DNA of 64,000 nt from Clostridiales bacterium (lineage in GTDB: Bacteria > Bacillota > Clostridia > Oscillospirales > Oscillospiraceae). The stretch is taken from NCBI GenBank assembly GCA_029268065.1, contig JAJUHC010000006.1, forward strand, positions 28,766 to 92,765. The letters are read 5' to 3'. How positions within the stretch are numbered: the stretch's first letter is position 1; each line of letters begins with the position of its first letter. Positions 20,072 to 29,295 of the stretch are shown here, piece by piece. A program made the translations under genes and the position numbers. The notes beneath the pieces were generated by a model that saw nothing but the letters and a program-made list of their open reading frames with translations, searched no databases and was not told the DNA's origin.

Positions 20072-20965
20072 TTACTCCTTGTCTTCATATGTGTTTTCCT
20101 CGTGCGTATCGCTCCGATGGTTTTCGGCAAACAAATGCCTGATGCTTCTTCTTGCCTGGGATATGGTGGACGCGGTGGTATCCAGGTCGAGATTATCCCT
20201 GCTGTGCAGGATGTTCATCAGATGGTTTATCCTCGGCAGACGCAGATTATGCGCCCTTAACAGGTCGGGCTGCGAGAAAAGCTCCTTCGGAGTTCCGCCG
20301 AAAATCACGGAGCCTGCGTCCAGCACATATACCTCGTCGCAGTAAAGAGGCACCAGATCTATATCGTGCGTTGATATGATTATGGTTATCCCGAGCTTAA
20401 GCTTGATTTCATCGAGGAGACTCAGGATTTCGCTGACTCCCTGAGGGTCAAGGCCGGCAGTCGGCTCGTCGAGTATGATCACGGAGGGCTCCATGACAAG
20501 GATTCCCGCTATCGCGACGCGCTTCTTCTGCCCGAAGCTTAGGGCGTGCGTCGGCTTCCCGACTATTCCCTCTATGCCTGTCTGTTTTACGACGAGATCG
20601 ACCCTTTTCCGTATCTCATCCTCCGGGAGACCGAGCTTCATAAGGCCGAAGGAGATGTCCTTCACGACGCTTGAGGAAAAAAGCTGGTCGTCGGGATCCT
20701 GAAAGACGATTCCTATCCTCCGCCTGATTTCCGTTACTTCGCTTTTGCCGTATTTGACCTCTTTTCCCCCAAAAAGCACCCTGCCGCTTTTGGGCGTCAA
20801 AACGCCGTTCAAATTCAAAAAAAGCGTGGACTTGCCCGCGCCGTTCCCGCCGAGGATGGCGGTCGTTTTGCCCTGCTTTATTGACATACTGACGTTGTTC
20901 AAGGCGGGGGAACCGTCCTCGTATGAAAAACAGAGATTGGATATTTCTATAATGTTCATCATCAA
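20072..20965 (-). CDS. cbiO: cobalt/energy-coupling factor ABC transporter ATP-binding protein
   Basis: ILGGNGAGKSTLFLNLNGVLTPKSGRV; LSFGQKKRVAIAGILVMEPSVIILDEPTAGLDP. Confidence 0.93.
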   Translation of the reverse strand: MMMNIIEISNLCFSYEDGSPALNNVSMSIKQGKTTAILGGNGAGKSTLFLNLNGVLTPKSGRVLFGGKEVKYGKSEVTEIRRRIGIVFQDPDDQLFSSSVVKDISFGLMKLGLPEDEIRKRVDLVVKQTGIEGIVGKPTHALSFGQKKRVAIAGILVMEPSVIILDEPTAGLDPQGVSEILSLLDEIKLKLGITIIISTHDIDLVPLYCDEVYVLDAGSVIFGGTPKELFSQPDLLRAHNLRLPRINHLMNILHSRDNLDLDTTASTISQARRSIRHLFAENHRSDTHEENTYEDKE

Positions 20966-21732
20966 AGCCTTTCGATCAAGCCTATCGCGGTGAAAGAAAC
21001 CGCTGTAAGAATGGTCATACCTGTGAGCAGGAGGCTTGACTCCTCTTTTTCGGTGAGATAATCGAAATTGCCCTCGAAGCCCCTCGAATCAAGCGCAACG
21101 CTAATGCGGTCGACACGCCGGAGAGACCTTAAAAATACGGTTGTTACGAGCTCGCCCAGAGAGCTCATGCTGTTTTTAAAGCCTTCGTAGCCCAGGCGAG
21201 AGGCCTGCGCCGTACGAATCCTCTGCGCTTCGTCCCAGATTATGAAGATAAAGCGGTAAATAAGCTCCATAAGCTCGATAAAAACCCCAGGCATCCTCCT
21301 CCGCAGAAGCGAGAGGAAGGAGTTCATGGGGGTGTTGAGGGAAAAGAAGTAGAGACAGGAAACGGCGCCAAGGGATTTCAGCAGAATATTAATACCAAGA
21401 CTCAGGGATGGCCGGCTGATTCCGAAATACGCGCCGAAGAGCCTGAAATAAAAAAGCGCCGCAGCGGTGTCCGTTATTTTGTTGATCACTATCGTAATAA
21501 CGCCGGTAACAAGGAACGCAAAGGGCACAAGCATCAGCTTGAGGTATTTTACGGGTCGGCAGCCGCCCAGAAAGAGGGTGGCTGCCGACATGACCGCAAT
21601 AGTCAGCAAGCTTATAATGTTGGAGCCGAAAACAAGGCAAATCAGCATCATGCAAATGGAAAACAGCAGCTTGCTTGACGCCTTGACCCGGGAGATTTTC
21701 GATTGGTATGCGTGTTTGTCTATTCCGCTCAC
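20962..21732 (-). CDS. cbiQ: energy-coupling factor transmembrane protein CbiQ
   Basis: VSGIDKHAYQSKISRVKASSKLLFSICMMLICLVFGSN...; QAE/ARG-type motifs AQRIRTAQASRLGYEG. GTG start 21732 overlaps the cbiN end. Confidence 0.88.
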   Translation of the reverse strand: MSGIDKHAYQSKISRVKASSKLLFSICMMLICLVFGSNIISLLTIAVMSAATLFLGGCRPVKYLKLMLVPFAFLVTGVITIVINKITDTAAALFYFRLFGAYFGISRPSLSLGINILLKSLGAVSCLYFFSLNTPMNSFLSLLRRRMPGVFIELMELIYRFIFIIWDEAQRIRTAQASRLGYEGFKNSMSSLGELVTTVFLRSLRRVDRISVALDSRGFEGNFDYLTEKEESSLLLTGMTILTAVSFTAIGLIERL

Positions 21733-22016
21733 TTTTTTTCGCTCGCCTTGTACCTTTCCGAAAGCTTTCCGAAGCCGAAGCCGATTATCAGACCGCCTAT
21801 CGACGCCTGAAGAGCGAAAAGAAGCGATTCGATTTCTCCGCTGGGCGGCTCGTAGATCGATTTGAACCATGGCTCATAATCGGGCTTAATTTCGGATATG
21901 ACTGATTCCGCCTGATCGTCCGCTCCGCCGTACTCGCCTTGTACTATTGCGAGAGGCACTACGCATATGAGCAGGGCAAGCAGTAAAAGAAGGAGATTTT
22001 TTTTCCAAAGCTTCAT
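21729..22016 (-). CDS. cbiN: cobalt transport protein CbiN
   Basis: MKLWKKNLLLLLLALLICVVPLAIVQGEYGGADDQAESVISEIKPDYEPWFKSIYEPPSGEIESLLFALQASIGGLIIGFGFG. Confidence 0.9.
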   Translation of the reverse strand: MKLWKKNLLLLLLALLICVVPLAIVQGEYGGADDQAESVISEIKPDYEPWFKSIYEPPSGEIESLLFALQASIGGLIIGFGFGKLSERYKASEKK

Positions 22017-22029
22017 TTTTCGGCCCTCC

Positions 22030-22878
22030 TTAGTCCGCTTTCAGCGCCTGAAGCTCGGCGCTGCTGTACTTCTTGAGACCGTTATAAACAATAACGGTCA
22101 AAATCCCTTCAGCAACGGCGAGGGGCAGCTGAGTAAACGCAAAAATACCGAGGAATTTCGCCGCCGAGACGAAGAAGCCGCCTCCGGAGTCCGGGAAGGC
22201 CGCTCCGAGCTGGAGCGAAGTCACGATATATGTAAAGATGTCGCCTATGAACGCCGCAATAAAGACTGAGACGGTGCTTTTCACACCCAGCTTCTTAAGC
22301 AGGCGGTAAAGGAAATACGAGGCGAAGGGACCGGCTATTCCCATCGAGAAAGTGTTGGCTCCGAGTGTGGTCAGCCCGCCGTGAGCCAGCAGTATGGCCT
22401 GGAAAAGCAGTACGATAACGCCGATAACCGACATTGCGGCAGGTCCGAACATAATGGCGCCAAGCCCGACTCCCGTCGGGTGGGAGCAGCTTCCGGTAAC
22501 GGAAGGCAGCTTCAAAGCCGAGAGAACAAAAGCAAAAGCGCCGCACATGGCGAGAAGGAGCAGCATCTTTGAGTTCCCGCTGACTTTTTTCTTGATGGAG
22601 AAGAAGCCCCTCACGACGAATGGAATGCAAAGTGCGCCCCAGGCAACCGCCCAGCCGGGCGGAAGAAAGCCCTCCATTATGTGCATGGCGTTTGCGTTCA
22701 TAACCGGAAAAGCCAGGATAACCGCCAGTATAACTGCCGTCTTCTGCGCGTATTTTTCGAATAAAGCGCCGCTTTTTGCTGAAAATACACTGTTTTTTCT
22801 CCGCGTTTTTACCTCCCGGAAAAAACAGCACCCTCCTTCGGGAAGGTGCGTCAATTCCGGCCCTTGATTTTTTGCCAT
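22030..22878 (-). CDS. cbiM: cobalt ECF transporter S component CbiM
   Basis: [32 protein letters not shown]...; [28 protein letters not shown] 22878 follows AAGGAGGGT (22887-22895). Confidence 0.93.
   Translation of the reverse strand: MAKNQGPELTHLPEGGCCFFREVKTRRKNSVFSAKSGALFEKYAQKTAVILAVILAFPVMNANAMHIMEGFLPPGWAVAWGALCIPFVVRGFFSIKKKVSGNSKMLLLLAMCGAFAFVLSALKLPSVTGSCSHPTGVGLGAIMFGPAAMSVIGVIVLLFQAILLAHGGLTTLGANTFSMGIAGPFASYFLYRLLKKLGVKSTVSVFIAAFIGDIFTYIVTSLQLGAAFPDSGGGFFVSAAKFLGIFAFTQLPLAVAEGILTVIVYNGLKKYSSAELQALKAD
22828..22849 (-). terminator. Terminator-like hairpin within the first codons of cbiM
   Basis: Minus strand GCACCTTCC-CGAA-GGAGGGTGC (9 bp, one wobble) followed by TG and T6 (T-run at 22820-22825). 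Confidence 0.6.
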
Positions 22879-22924
22879 AAAAATTGACCCTCCTTATGCT
22901 TCGTAAGGTTTGAGCTCTCACGGA

Positions 22925-23095
22925 CGAAAGATAATTGGCTTCCTCCGTCCCGGTTCCGGCACAGTATCCTGACTAATGCGTCATAGCCCGGGCCGCCTTC
23001 CCGGTTTTATCCAGTGGCATAATGGCCGTAGCTCGGCAAATACAGTTGCGAGACAGCGCGGGATTTTCACCCGCTTCCTGTAACCGAATCCGCAA
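22925..23095 (-). promoter_or_regulatory. Cobalamin riboswitch upstream of cbiM
   Basis: Minus strand GGTTACAGGAAGCGGGTGAAAATCCCGCGCTGTCTCGCAACTGTA...GCCACTGG...GGGAAGGCGGCCCGGGCTATGACGCATTAGTCAGGATAC. Canonical B12 riboswitch core. Confidence 0.93.
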
Positions 23096-23124
23096 ATTAT
23101 AATGTTTTGCAAAACATCATAATT
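23095..23124. promoter_or_regulatory. 30-bp inverted repeat (putative operator) at the riboswitch promoter
   Basis: AATTATAATGTTTTGCAAAACATCATAATT; the inner 16 bp ATGTTTTGCAAAACAT (23102-23117) is a perfect palindrome. Minus strand TATAAT overlaps the arm. Confidence 0.5.
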
Positions 23125-23213
23125 ATACATTAATCGGGAAAAGAGTCAAGGCGTTTTTTGGCGAAAATCCATTCGGCCAGGCGTCGGCTTATGAAGGTGA
23201 AAAATACAAATGG

Positions 23214-23339
23214 ATGCAGGCTTATAAAACGGCGGCGATAATTATGCCGAATGTACATTTATGTGCCGGCTGCTTTAAAAACAGCCTGGGCTGTGATAAA
23301 ATGTGCAAAATCAAGTGGATATTTTATCAAAAAACATAA
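23214..23339 (+). CDS. possible 41-aa Cys-rich small protein upstream of the glycyl radical enzyme
   Basis: MQAYKTAAIIMPNVHLCAGCFKNSLGCDKMCKIKWIFYQKT*; Cx2Cx6Cx3C. Below the ORF-track length cutoff; no strong SD. Confidence 0.35.
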   Translation: MQAYKTAAIIMPNVHLCAGCFKNSLGCDKMCKIKWIFYQKT

Positions 23340-23412
23340 GCTTTGACCAAAGCCTTTCACGTGGTAAAAAATCGTCTTCCGCCTGCGGAAAAATCAGAAA
23401 GCGAGGAATAAT

Positions 23413-25815
23413 ATGAAGGAAATGCTTGAACGCATAGAAAGAATCAAAAAAAGGGTCGTGGTTGACCACTATCCTATCTGCATTGAAAAATTCCGCATAG
23501 CAATGGACATGATAGAGGAAACGAAAAACGATCCGGTTATTGTCCGGAGGGCAAAGATACTGAGCGCGACGCTGGAGAGGGTGCCCATAGCTATTGCGCC
23601 TGACGAGCTTATCGTCGGCATAGGCGCGTCGAAGCCCATGGGGCTCGAAATTGATCCCGACTACGGCATCTGGACCCAGGACGAGATAGATTCGCTCATT
23701 GAGGACGGCTATCAGATGGACCCCCGGGATGTAAAGGATCTGCAGGAGCTGAACAAAAAGTATGATCCCCCTACGCTTATAGGGCAGATGGGAAACATCG
23801 TATATGAAAACGAGCGCATAATTTCCCTGCTCAAGGCGGGGATAATACTCCCTCCGTGGAAGGATAAGCAGGAGGGAAGGGGCGTCGGCGGCGGCTACTG
23901 CCAGTCCGGTCTCGGCCTCGGCCCATCGCTTATACTGCTTTGCATAGACTACACAAAGATGCTGCATCTGGGCACCAACGCGATGATCAGCCAGGCCAGG
24001 GAGGAGCGCAGCAGGCTCCGCTTTGACGAAAAGGGCGCGGTCGCCAAGTTTAATTACTACAACTCCGTCATCATGTGCCTGGAGGCTGCAAACAAGCTCG
24101 CGCTGCGCTATTCGGCGCTCGCAAAGGAGATGGCGGAAAGGGAAGCGGATCCTAAACGCAGGGCTGAGCTTCTGCAGATAGCCGAGAATTGCGCCTGGGT
24201 GCCGATGAATCCCGCCAGAACCTTCCGCGAGGCGGTGCAGTGCTTCTGGTTCCAGTTCCTCATGCTCAGCCCGTCGACGACGCTGCCGGGAGCCCGCTTC
24301 GACCAGTATATATACCCCTATTACAAGGCGGACTTAGAGGCGGGGCGCATAACGAGGGACGAGGCGCTGGAGCTTTTGTGCCTGCTGCGCCTCAAAGATA
24401 TGGAGCTGAACCGCACCTCGGGAAAGAATAACCGCAAGAAGAACGCCGGAATGGCGAAGTGGCACAACTTTACCATCGGCGGAGTAGATAAAAACGGAAA
24501 CGACGCGACTAACGACATTACATATCTGCTGCTTGACGCGGCGGCCATCACGAAGGTGCCGCACCACACGCTCACTCTCCGCGTACACTCGGGGACGCCT
24601 GAAAAGCTGATGCTGAGGGCTCTCGAGGTCGTGAGGATGGGCATGGGCATGCCGGCCTTCGTAGGCGACGAAAGCTACATAAAGTGCTTTACCTCGCGCG
24701 GGCTGCCCTTAGAGGACGCGAGGGAATATGTTATGACCGGCTGCCTAGACGCGAATGTGCCCGGGCTTTCACGCACTGGGCCCGTGCCTATGATAACGAT
24801 CCCGCTCATTTTTGATATTTTCCGCCATAACGGCGTCAACGTAAAAAACGGCGAGCTCTGCGGCATACGCACGGGCGAGTTCACGGAGTTCAAAACCTAC
24901 GAGGAGCTCTTTGAGGCTTTCAGAAAGCAGCTTGATTACTGCCTGCGCATCGTCGGTGAAAAGAACAACATAGAGCTTACCATCACGCAGGAGCTTCTGC
25001 CGGATCCGATACGTTCAGCCACGATGTGGAACGGCATCGAATCGGGAGAGGACACCTTCCGGCGCACCATGCCCTTTGAAAACGGCGCGGTGCTGAATCC
25101 CATAGGCATGGTGAACGTGGGAGATTCTCTAGCGGCTATAAAGAAGCTCGTATTTGACGAGAAAAAGTACACTCTAAAGGAGCTTAACAACGCGCTTGAG
25201 GCGAACTGGGCCGGCTTTGAGGATATGCAGAAAGACTTTCTCGAGGCTCCGAAGTTCGGCAACAACGACGATTATGTTGATAGGATCGTCGCCGAGTGCT
25301 ATCAGGTGTTCTGCGATATCGCGGCGACCATGCCCACGATACTCGGCGGCGTACACATACCGACGGGCATATCCATCACCTCGCATCAGCCGGGCGGCGG
25401 ACTCACTGGCGCGACTCCCGACGGACGCAAGGCGGGTGAAATACTCGCCGACGGCACAATGTCGCCGATGCACGGCATGGATCAGCGCGGGCCGACGGCG
25501 GTGCTGCAGAGCGCGATGAAGATAAATCAGGATCCCTTCCAGGCTACGCTTCTCAACATGAAGTTCCATCCCTCGGCGCTCAAAACGGACGAGGACCTCA
25601 TGAAGCTTGCCAGCATGATAAAGGTCTACCTTACAAACGGCGGAAAACACATACAGTTCAACGTCGTAGATAAACCGACGCTTTTAGCGGCAAAAGCCGA
25701 TCCGAAGACCTACCGCGACCTTATAGTGCGGATAGCGGGGTACAGCGCATACTTCGTACAGCTGAACGAGCAGATGCAGGACGAGGTCATAGCCCGTGTG
25801 GAGCACAAACTCTGA
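23413..25815 (+). CDS. glycyl radical enzyme (pyruvate formate-lyase-like superfamily), substrate unknown
   Basis: C-terminal glycyl radical loop VRIAGYSAYFVQLNEQMQDEVIARV; candidate active-site Cys in EYVMTGCLDANVPGLSRTG; N-terminal PFL-like domain (APDELIVG). Confidence 0.93.
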   Translation: MKEMLERIERIKKRVVVDHYPICIEKFRIAMDMIEETKNDPVIVRRAKILSATLERVPIAIAPDELIVGIGASKPMGLEIDPDYGIWTQDEIDSLIEDGYQMDPRDVKDLQELNKKYDPPTLIGQMGNIVYENERIISLLKAGIILPPWKDKQEGRGVGGGYCQSGLGLGPSLILLCIDYTKMLHLGTNAMISQAREERSRLRFDEKGAVAKFNYYNSVIMCLEAANKLALRYSALAKEMAEREADPKRRAELLQIAENCAWVPMNPARTFREAVQCFWFQFLMLSPSTTLPGARFDQYIYPYYKADLEAGRITRDEALELLCLLRLKDMELNRTSGKNNRKKNAGMAKWHNFTIGGVDKNGNDATNDITYLLLDAAAITKVPHHTLTLRVHSGTPEKLMLRALEVVRMGMGMPAFVGDESYIKCFTSRGLPLEDAREYVMTGCLDANVPGLSRTGPVPMITIPLIFDIFRHNGVNVKNGELCGIRTGEFTEFKTYEELFEAFRKQLDYCLRIVGEKNNIELTITQELLPDPIRSATMWNGIESGEDTFRRTMPFENGAVLNPIGMVNVGDSLAAIKKLVFDEKKYTLKELNNALEANWAGFEDMQKDFLEAPKFGNNDDYVDRIVAECYQVFCDIAATMPTILGGVHIPTGISITSHQPGGGLTGATPDGRKAGEILADGTMSPMHGMDQRGPTAVLQSAMKINQDPFQATLLNMKFHPSALKTDEDLMKLASMIKVYLTNGGKHIQFNVVDKPTLLAAKADPKTYRDLIVRIAGYSAYFVQLNEQMQDEVIARVEHKL

Positions 25816-25994
25816 GCTTATCCCAAATCCGTGGTACGAATCACGGGCAAACGCGGAAAAACTGCGGCTACGCGCCGAAATGGATAAAAAGTGCGCCCTC
25901 AGATTAACCGTTTGGAGGCCAAGCGCCATATCCGAATAGCCGCTGCTCAAAAATAAGCCTAAAGCGCCCCGCAACTGGCGCTCAGACTGTCGAA

Positions 25995-26028
25995 AAACCC
26001 GGTCCGCATAAAAGCGCGGACCGGGTTT
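25995..26028 (+). terminator. Hairpin terminator
   Basis: AAACCCGGTCCGC ataaaagc GCGGACCGGGTTT. Confidence 0.65.
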
Positions 26029-26056
26029 ATGGCGCATCCAGGCTCGAAAATGACAT

Positions 26057-26094
26057 AAAAAAGGATCAGCGTGCCGAAAAAGCTTTCGGCACGC
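26057..26094 (-). terminator. Terminator after rpsI
   Basis: Minus strand GCGTGCCGAAA-gctt-TTTCGGCACGC then TGATCCTTTTTT. Confidence 0.75.
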
Positions 26095-26142
26095 CTCTTG
26101 CTGTCGGAAACAGCGGATTCCCGAGGGTATAACGCGGTGCTT

Positions 26143-26547
26143 TTATCTCTTGGAGAACTGGGGCGCGCGCCTCGCCGCTTTGAGGCCGTACTTCTTGCGC
26201 TCCTTCATCCTCGGGTCGCGGGTCAGGAGACCGGCGGCCTTCAGCGGCGCGCGGAAGCTTTCGTCAACCAGAAGCAGGGCTCTCGCTATGCCGTGGCGGA
26301 TGGCGCCTGCCTGACCGGTAACGCCGCCGCCGACAACGGTGGCTTCGATATCGACCTTGCCGAGGGTGCCGGTGGTGTTGAGCGGCTGACGGACGATGAG
26401 CTTCAGAGTTTCAAGTCCGAAATAATCGTCTATGTCGCGTCCGTTTATAGTAATGGCGCCGGACCCGCCGGAGAAGAGGTGGACTCTCGCAACCGAGGAC
26501 TTTCTTCTGCCGGTTCCGTACACATAGGGCTTCTTGCTTTTATACAT
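26143..26547 (-). CDS. rpsI: 30S ribosomal protein S9
   Basis: [34 protein letters not shown]...[25 protein letters not shown]. Confidence 0.98.
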   Translation of the reverse strand: MYKSKKPYVYGTGRRKSSVARVHLFSGGSGAITINGRDIDDYFGLETLKLIVRQPLNTTGTLGKVDIEATVVGGGVTGQAGAIRHGIARALLLVDESFRAPLKAAGLLTRDPRMKERKKYGLKAARRAPQFSKR

Positions 26548-26561
26548 TATCGGTTACCTCC

Positions 26562-26990
26562 CTATTCGGCCCAGGCCACAGGCTGCTGTGCCGCGTGAAT
26601 ATGCTCGCTGCCCTTGAAAACCTTAAGCCTTTTCAGTTGGGCCCTGCCGAGCGAGTTCTTGCCGAGCATGCCCTTGACGGCAAGGGACATGGCCATCTCG
26701 GGCCGCTCCTCCATGAGCTTCTTGTACTGAGTCTCCTTAAGCCCGCCGGCATATCCGGAGTGCGTGCGGTAGTACTTCTGCACGAGCTTCCTTCCTGTGA
26801 GCACAGCCTTGTCGGTGTTGAGAACGATCACGAAATCGCCGCAATCGACATGGGGCGTGTAGGTTGTCTTATGCTTGCCGCGAAGCAGAACGGCGGCTGT
26901 CGCCGCGGTGCGTCCGAGAGGCTTTCCGGCCGCGTCAAGAATGTACCATTTCCTGACGACATTACTGCTGTTTGCCATAAAAGTGGACAT
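26562..26990 (-). CDS. rplM: 50S ribosomal protein L13
   Basis: [58 protein letters not shown]. Confidence 0.97.
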   Translation of the reverse strand: MSTFMANSSNVVRKWYILDAAGKPLGRTAATAAVLLRGKHKTTYTPHVDCGDFVIVLNTDKAVLTGRKLVQKYYRTHSGYAGGLKETQYKKLMEERPEMAMSLAVKGMLGKNSLGRAQLKRLKVFKGSEHIHAAQQPVAWAE

Positions 26991-27263
26991 TTTTATTACC
27001 ATTCCTTCCAATTGTCGAAACAATATTGTAAACTCTATTAAACCAGCATGGAAATAATAAAATATACTTTGACAAAACCCGCATGGCGACTCTAATATAG
27101 CCATAGCAAGGCTATATTTTTATACCACATGAGAAAAGTCCTGTCAACACCAATTTGCAAGATTTTTTATTTACTTTATGCAAACTCACGATTTCGGCGT
27201 TTATCTCCTGATTTCTCCCGATTTCTCGGTTTGAATTTTTGATTTTTTACGGAGGCTGTGCGT

Positions 27264-27989
27264 ATGAACAGGCTGACAAGCTATGTCCGCCGCTGTGTCG
27301 ACGACTATGAAATGATTGAGTCGGGCGACCGGATCGCCGTCGGGGTATCGGGCGGCAAGGATTCGCTGGCGCTGCTTTGCGCGCTTTCAAATCTCAGAAG
27401 GTTTTACCCAAAGCCCTTCGAGCTCAGGGCGATAACGATACACATGGGCATGGAGGACATGGATTTCCGGCCGGTAGCCGAGCTATGCGAAAAGCTCTCC
27501 GTTCCGTATACGCTCGTGAAAACAGAGATACAGAAGGTGGTTTTTGAGGACAGAAGCGAGAAAAACCCATGCTCGCTCTGTGCCAGAATGAGGAAAGGAG
27601 TGCTCAACGAAAAGCTCCTTGAGCAGGGGATAACAAAGGTGGCACTCGGTCATCACTTCGACGACGCGGTGGAGACGTTTTTTATGTCGCTCTTTTACGA
27701 GGGGAGGCTAAACTGCTTCCGTCCGCTCACGTTTATGGACAGGACGGGCGTTACCCAGATACGCCCGCTGCTTTATGTGAGCGAGGAGCAGCTCCGCTCT
27801 TTCGCTGAGCGCTATGACCTGCCGGTAATAAAAAACACCTGCCCGATGGACGGCGCAAGCCGCAGGCAGGAGGTAAAGGAGCTGGTCGAGAGGCTTTCCG
27901 CCGACTATCCGGATCTGAAAAGCAAGGTTTTCGGGGCGATGAAGCGCCTGCCGCTTGCGGGCTGGGGAGGGCCGGAAAAAAGCGAATAG
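27264..27989 (+). CDS. TtcA/TilS-like PP-loop ATPase (tRNA thiolation family)
   Basis: IAVGVSGGKDSLALLCALSNL PP-loop; CSLCARMRKGVLN; ALGHHFDDAVETFFMSLFYEGRL. Confidence 0.88.
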   Translation: MNRLTSYVRRCVDDYEMIESGDRIAVGVSGGKDSLALLCALSNLRRFYPKPFELRAITIHMGMEDMDFRPVAELCEKLSVPYTLVKTEIQKVVFEDRSEKNPCSLCARMRKGVLNEKLLEQGITKVALGHHFDDAVETFFMSLFYEGRLNCFRPLTFMDRTGVTQIRPLLYVSEEQLRSFAERYDLPVIKNTCPMDGASRRQEVKELVERLSADYPDLKSKVFGAMKRLPLAGWGGPEKSE

Positions 27990-28005
27990 GGAAATCCCCG
28001 GGCGG

Positions 28006-29106
28006 TCAGCGCCGCACAGGGATTTTTCCTTTGAAAGCGGCTCTTTTTAAGGCCGATGTCATGCTCTTATACAGGAATACTATTAGGAAGCTTATGAGGA
28101 ATGCGGATGCTGAGATTAGCGGAACCGAAAGCACAGGATTAAATGACAGTGTCGTGATTCCAAGCTTGCTTATCCGCTCGACAATAAAGGCGTGGAGCAG
28201 ATATATGCCGAAGGTGCAGGAGGAAAGGACGCCGATTGCTTTGGCGGCTGCGCCGCCGAACTCATGCTTTGACACATATTCCCTGAAGAAGACGAACATG
28301 CCGGCGCTGGTGAAAAAAACGGGAAGAAAGAAGAAATCGTAATTGCCCCTGGGCTGGCTGAATTTCAGGGCATATTCCAGAGACAGCGTAACGGTCCAAA
28401 GGGCTGCGCCTACCGCCGAGACATAAAGAGCTCTCTTTATTTTCGCGGAGAGCGGATATTTGGCGAGATAATGCCCCAGCATATAATAGCCGAGGTACCT
28501 GCCTGTTACGGCAGGGGGAATTTTATCAATAAAGGAAATGAAGTAATAATAAAGCTCGTTGAATTCCGGGTCATCGGGCTTGTAGAGCAATGGAAGCATG
28601 GATCTCAGCACAGTGAAAAGGAAGAACAGCGCTAAAAAGTACTCGATGAGCCGCCTGTCGCCCTTCTCGGTTACGGCACGCAGGACAGGAGTCGCCATAT
28701 ACAGCCCGGCAAGCATCGGCAGATACCAGAGGTGAAAATGCCCTTCGAGCGCCGTCTTGATAAACAGACTTACCGTGCCAGCATCAAGAGCATACCCCAT
28801 GTTCAGGAAGTGAACGAAAGCATATAAGATTTCCCACAGCACCCAAACGGCAAGTATCCTGAGGACATATCCTATGTAAAGCCGCTTCACCGTGAGCTTC
28901 CTTTCGGGGTCGAGCATGAACATTCCGCTCATCATCACAAAAACGGGGACGCTGAAGCGGGAGAGAGCGTTGTATACGTTAAAGACCTGCCATGCAAAAC
29001 TTGTTATTTCCGAGGATTCCTGCTTCAGCGCGCTGACGTGTATCGTAATGACCGCGGCGCAGGCGAGTATGCGGAGCAGCTCCAGTGATGTGACGCGTTT
29101 GCGCAT
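28006..29106 (-). CDS. acyltransferase 3 family membrane protein
   Basis: SLELLRILACAAVITIHVSAL...FSVPVFVMMSGMFMLDPER; multiple hydrophobic segments. Confidence 0.82.
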   Translation of the reverse strand: MRKRVTSLELLRILACAAVITIHVSALKQESSEITSFAWQVFNVYNALSRFSVPVFVMMSGMFMLDPERKLTVKRLYIGYVLRILAVWVLWEILYAFVHFLNMGYALDAGTVSLFIKTALEGHFHLWYLPMLAGLYMATPVLRAVTEKGDRRLIEYFLALFFLFTVLRSMLPLLYKPDDPEFNELYYYFISFIDKIPPAVTGRYLGYYMLGHYLAKYPLSAKIKRALYVSAVGAALWTVTLSLEYALKFSQPRGNYDFFFLPVFFTSAGMFVFFREYVSKHEFGGAAAKAIGVLSSCTFGIYLLHAFIVERISKLGITTLSFNPVLSVPLISASAFLISFLIVFLYKSMTSALKRAAFKGKIPVRR

Positions 29107-29295
29107 GCTTCAACTCCCAATGAATAATAAGTGCATATAATAGGTATTTATAGCACCGGACAAAGAGTTTTACAATATTTTTTTGCTGCTAAAAGTTGGG
29201 TTGATTTATTTGAGTGAATACTGTATATTGTATATTGAGGCAGAATGTGCAAAAATGAGCCGCTTTTTGCCCAAAAGTATTTTCGGAGGGTTCAG

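Noticed and set aside
22295-22921. 208-aa minus-strand ORF overlapping cbiM in another frame
   Set aside because: Alternative frame of cbiM; Arg/Ser-rich and spans the riboswitch/SD region.
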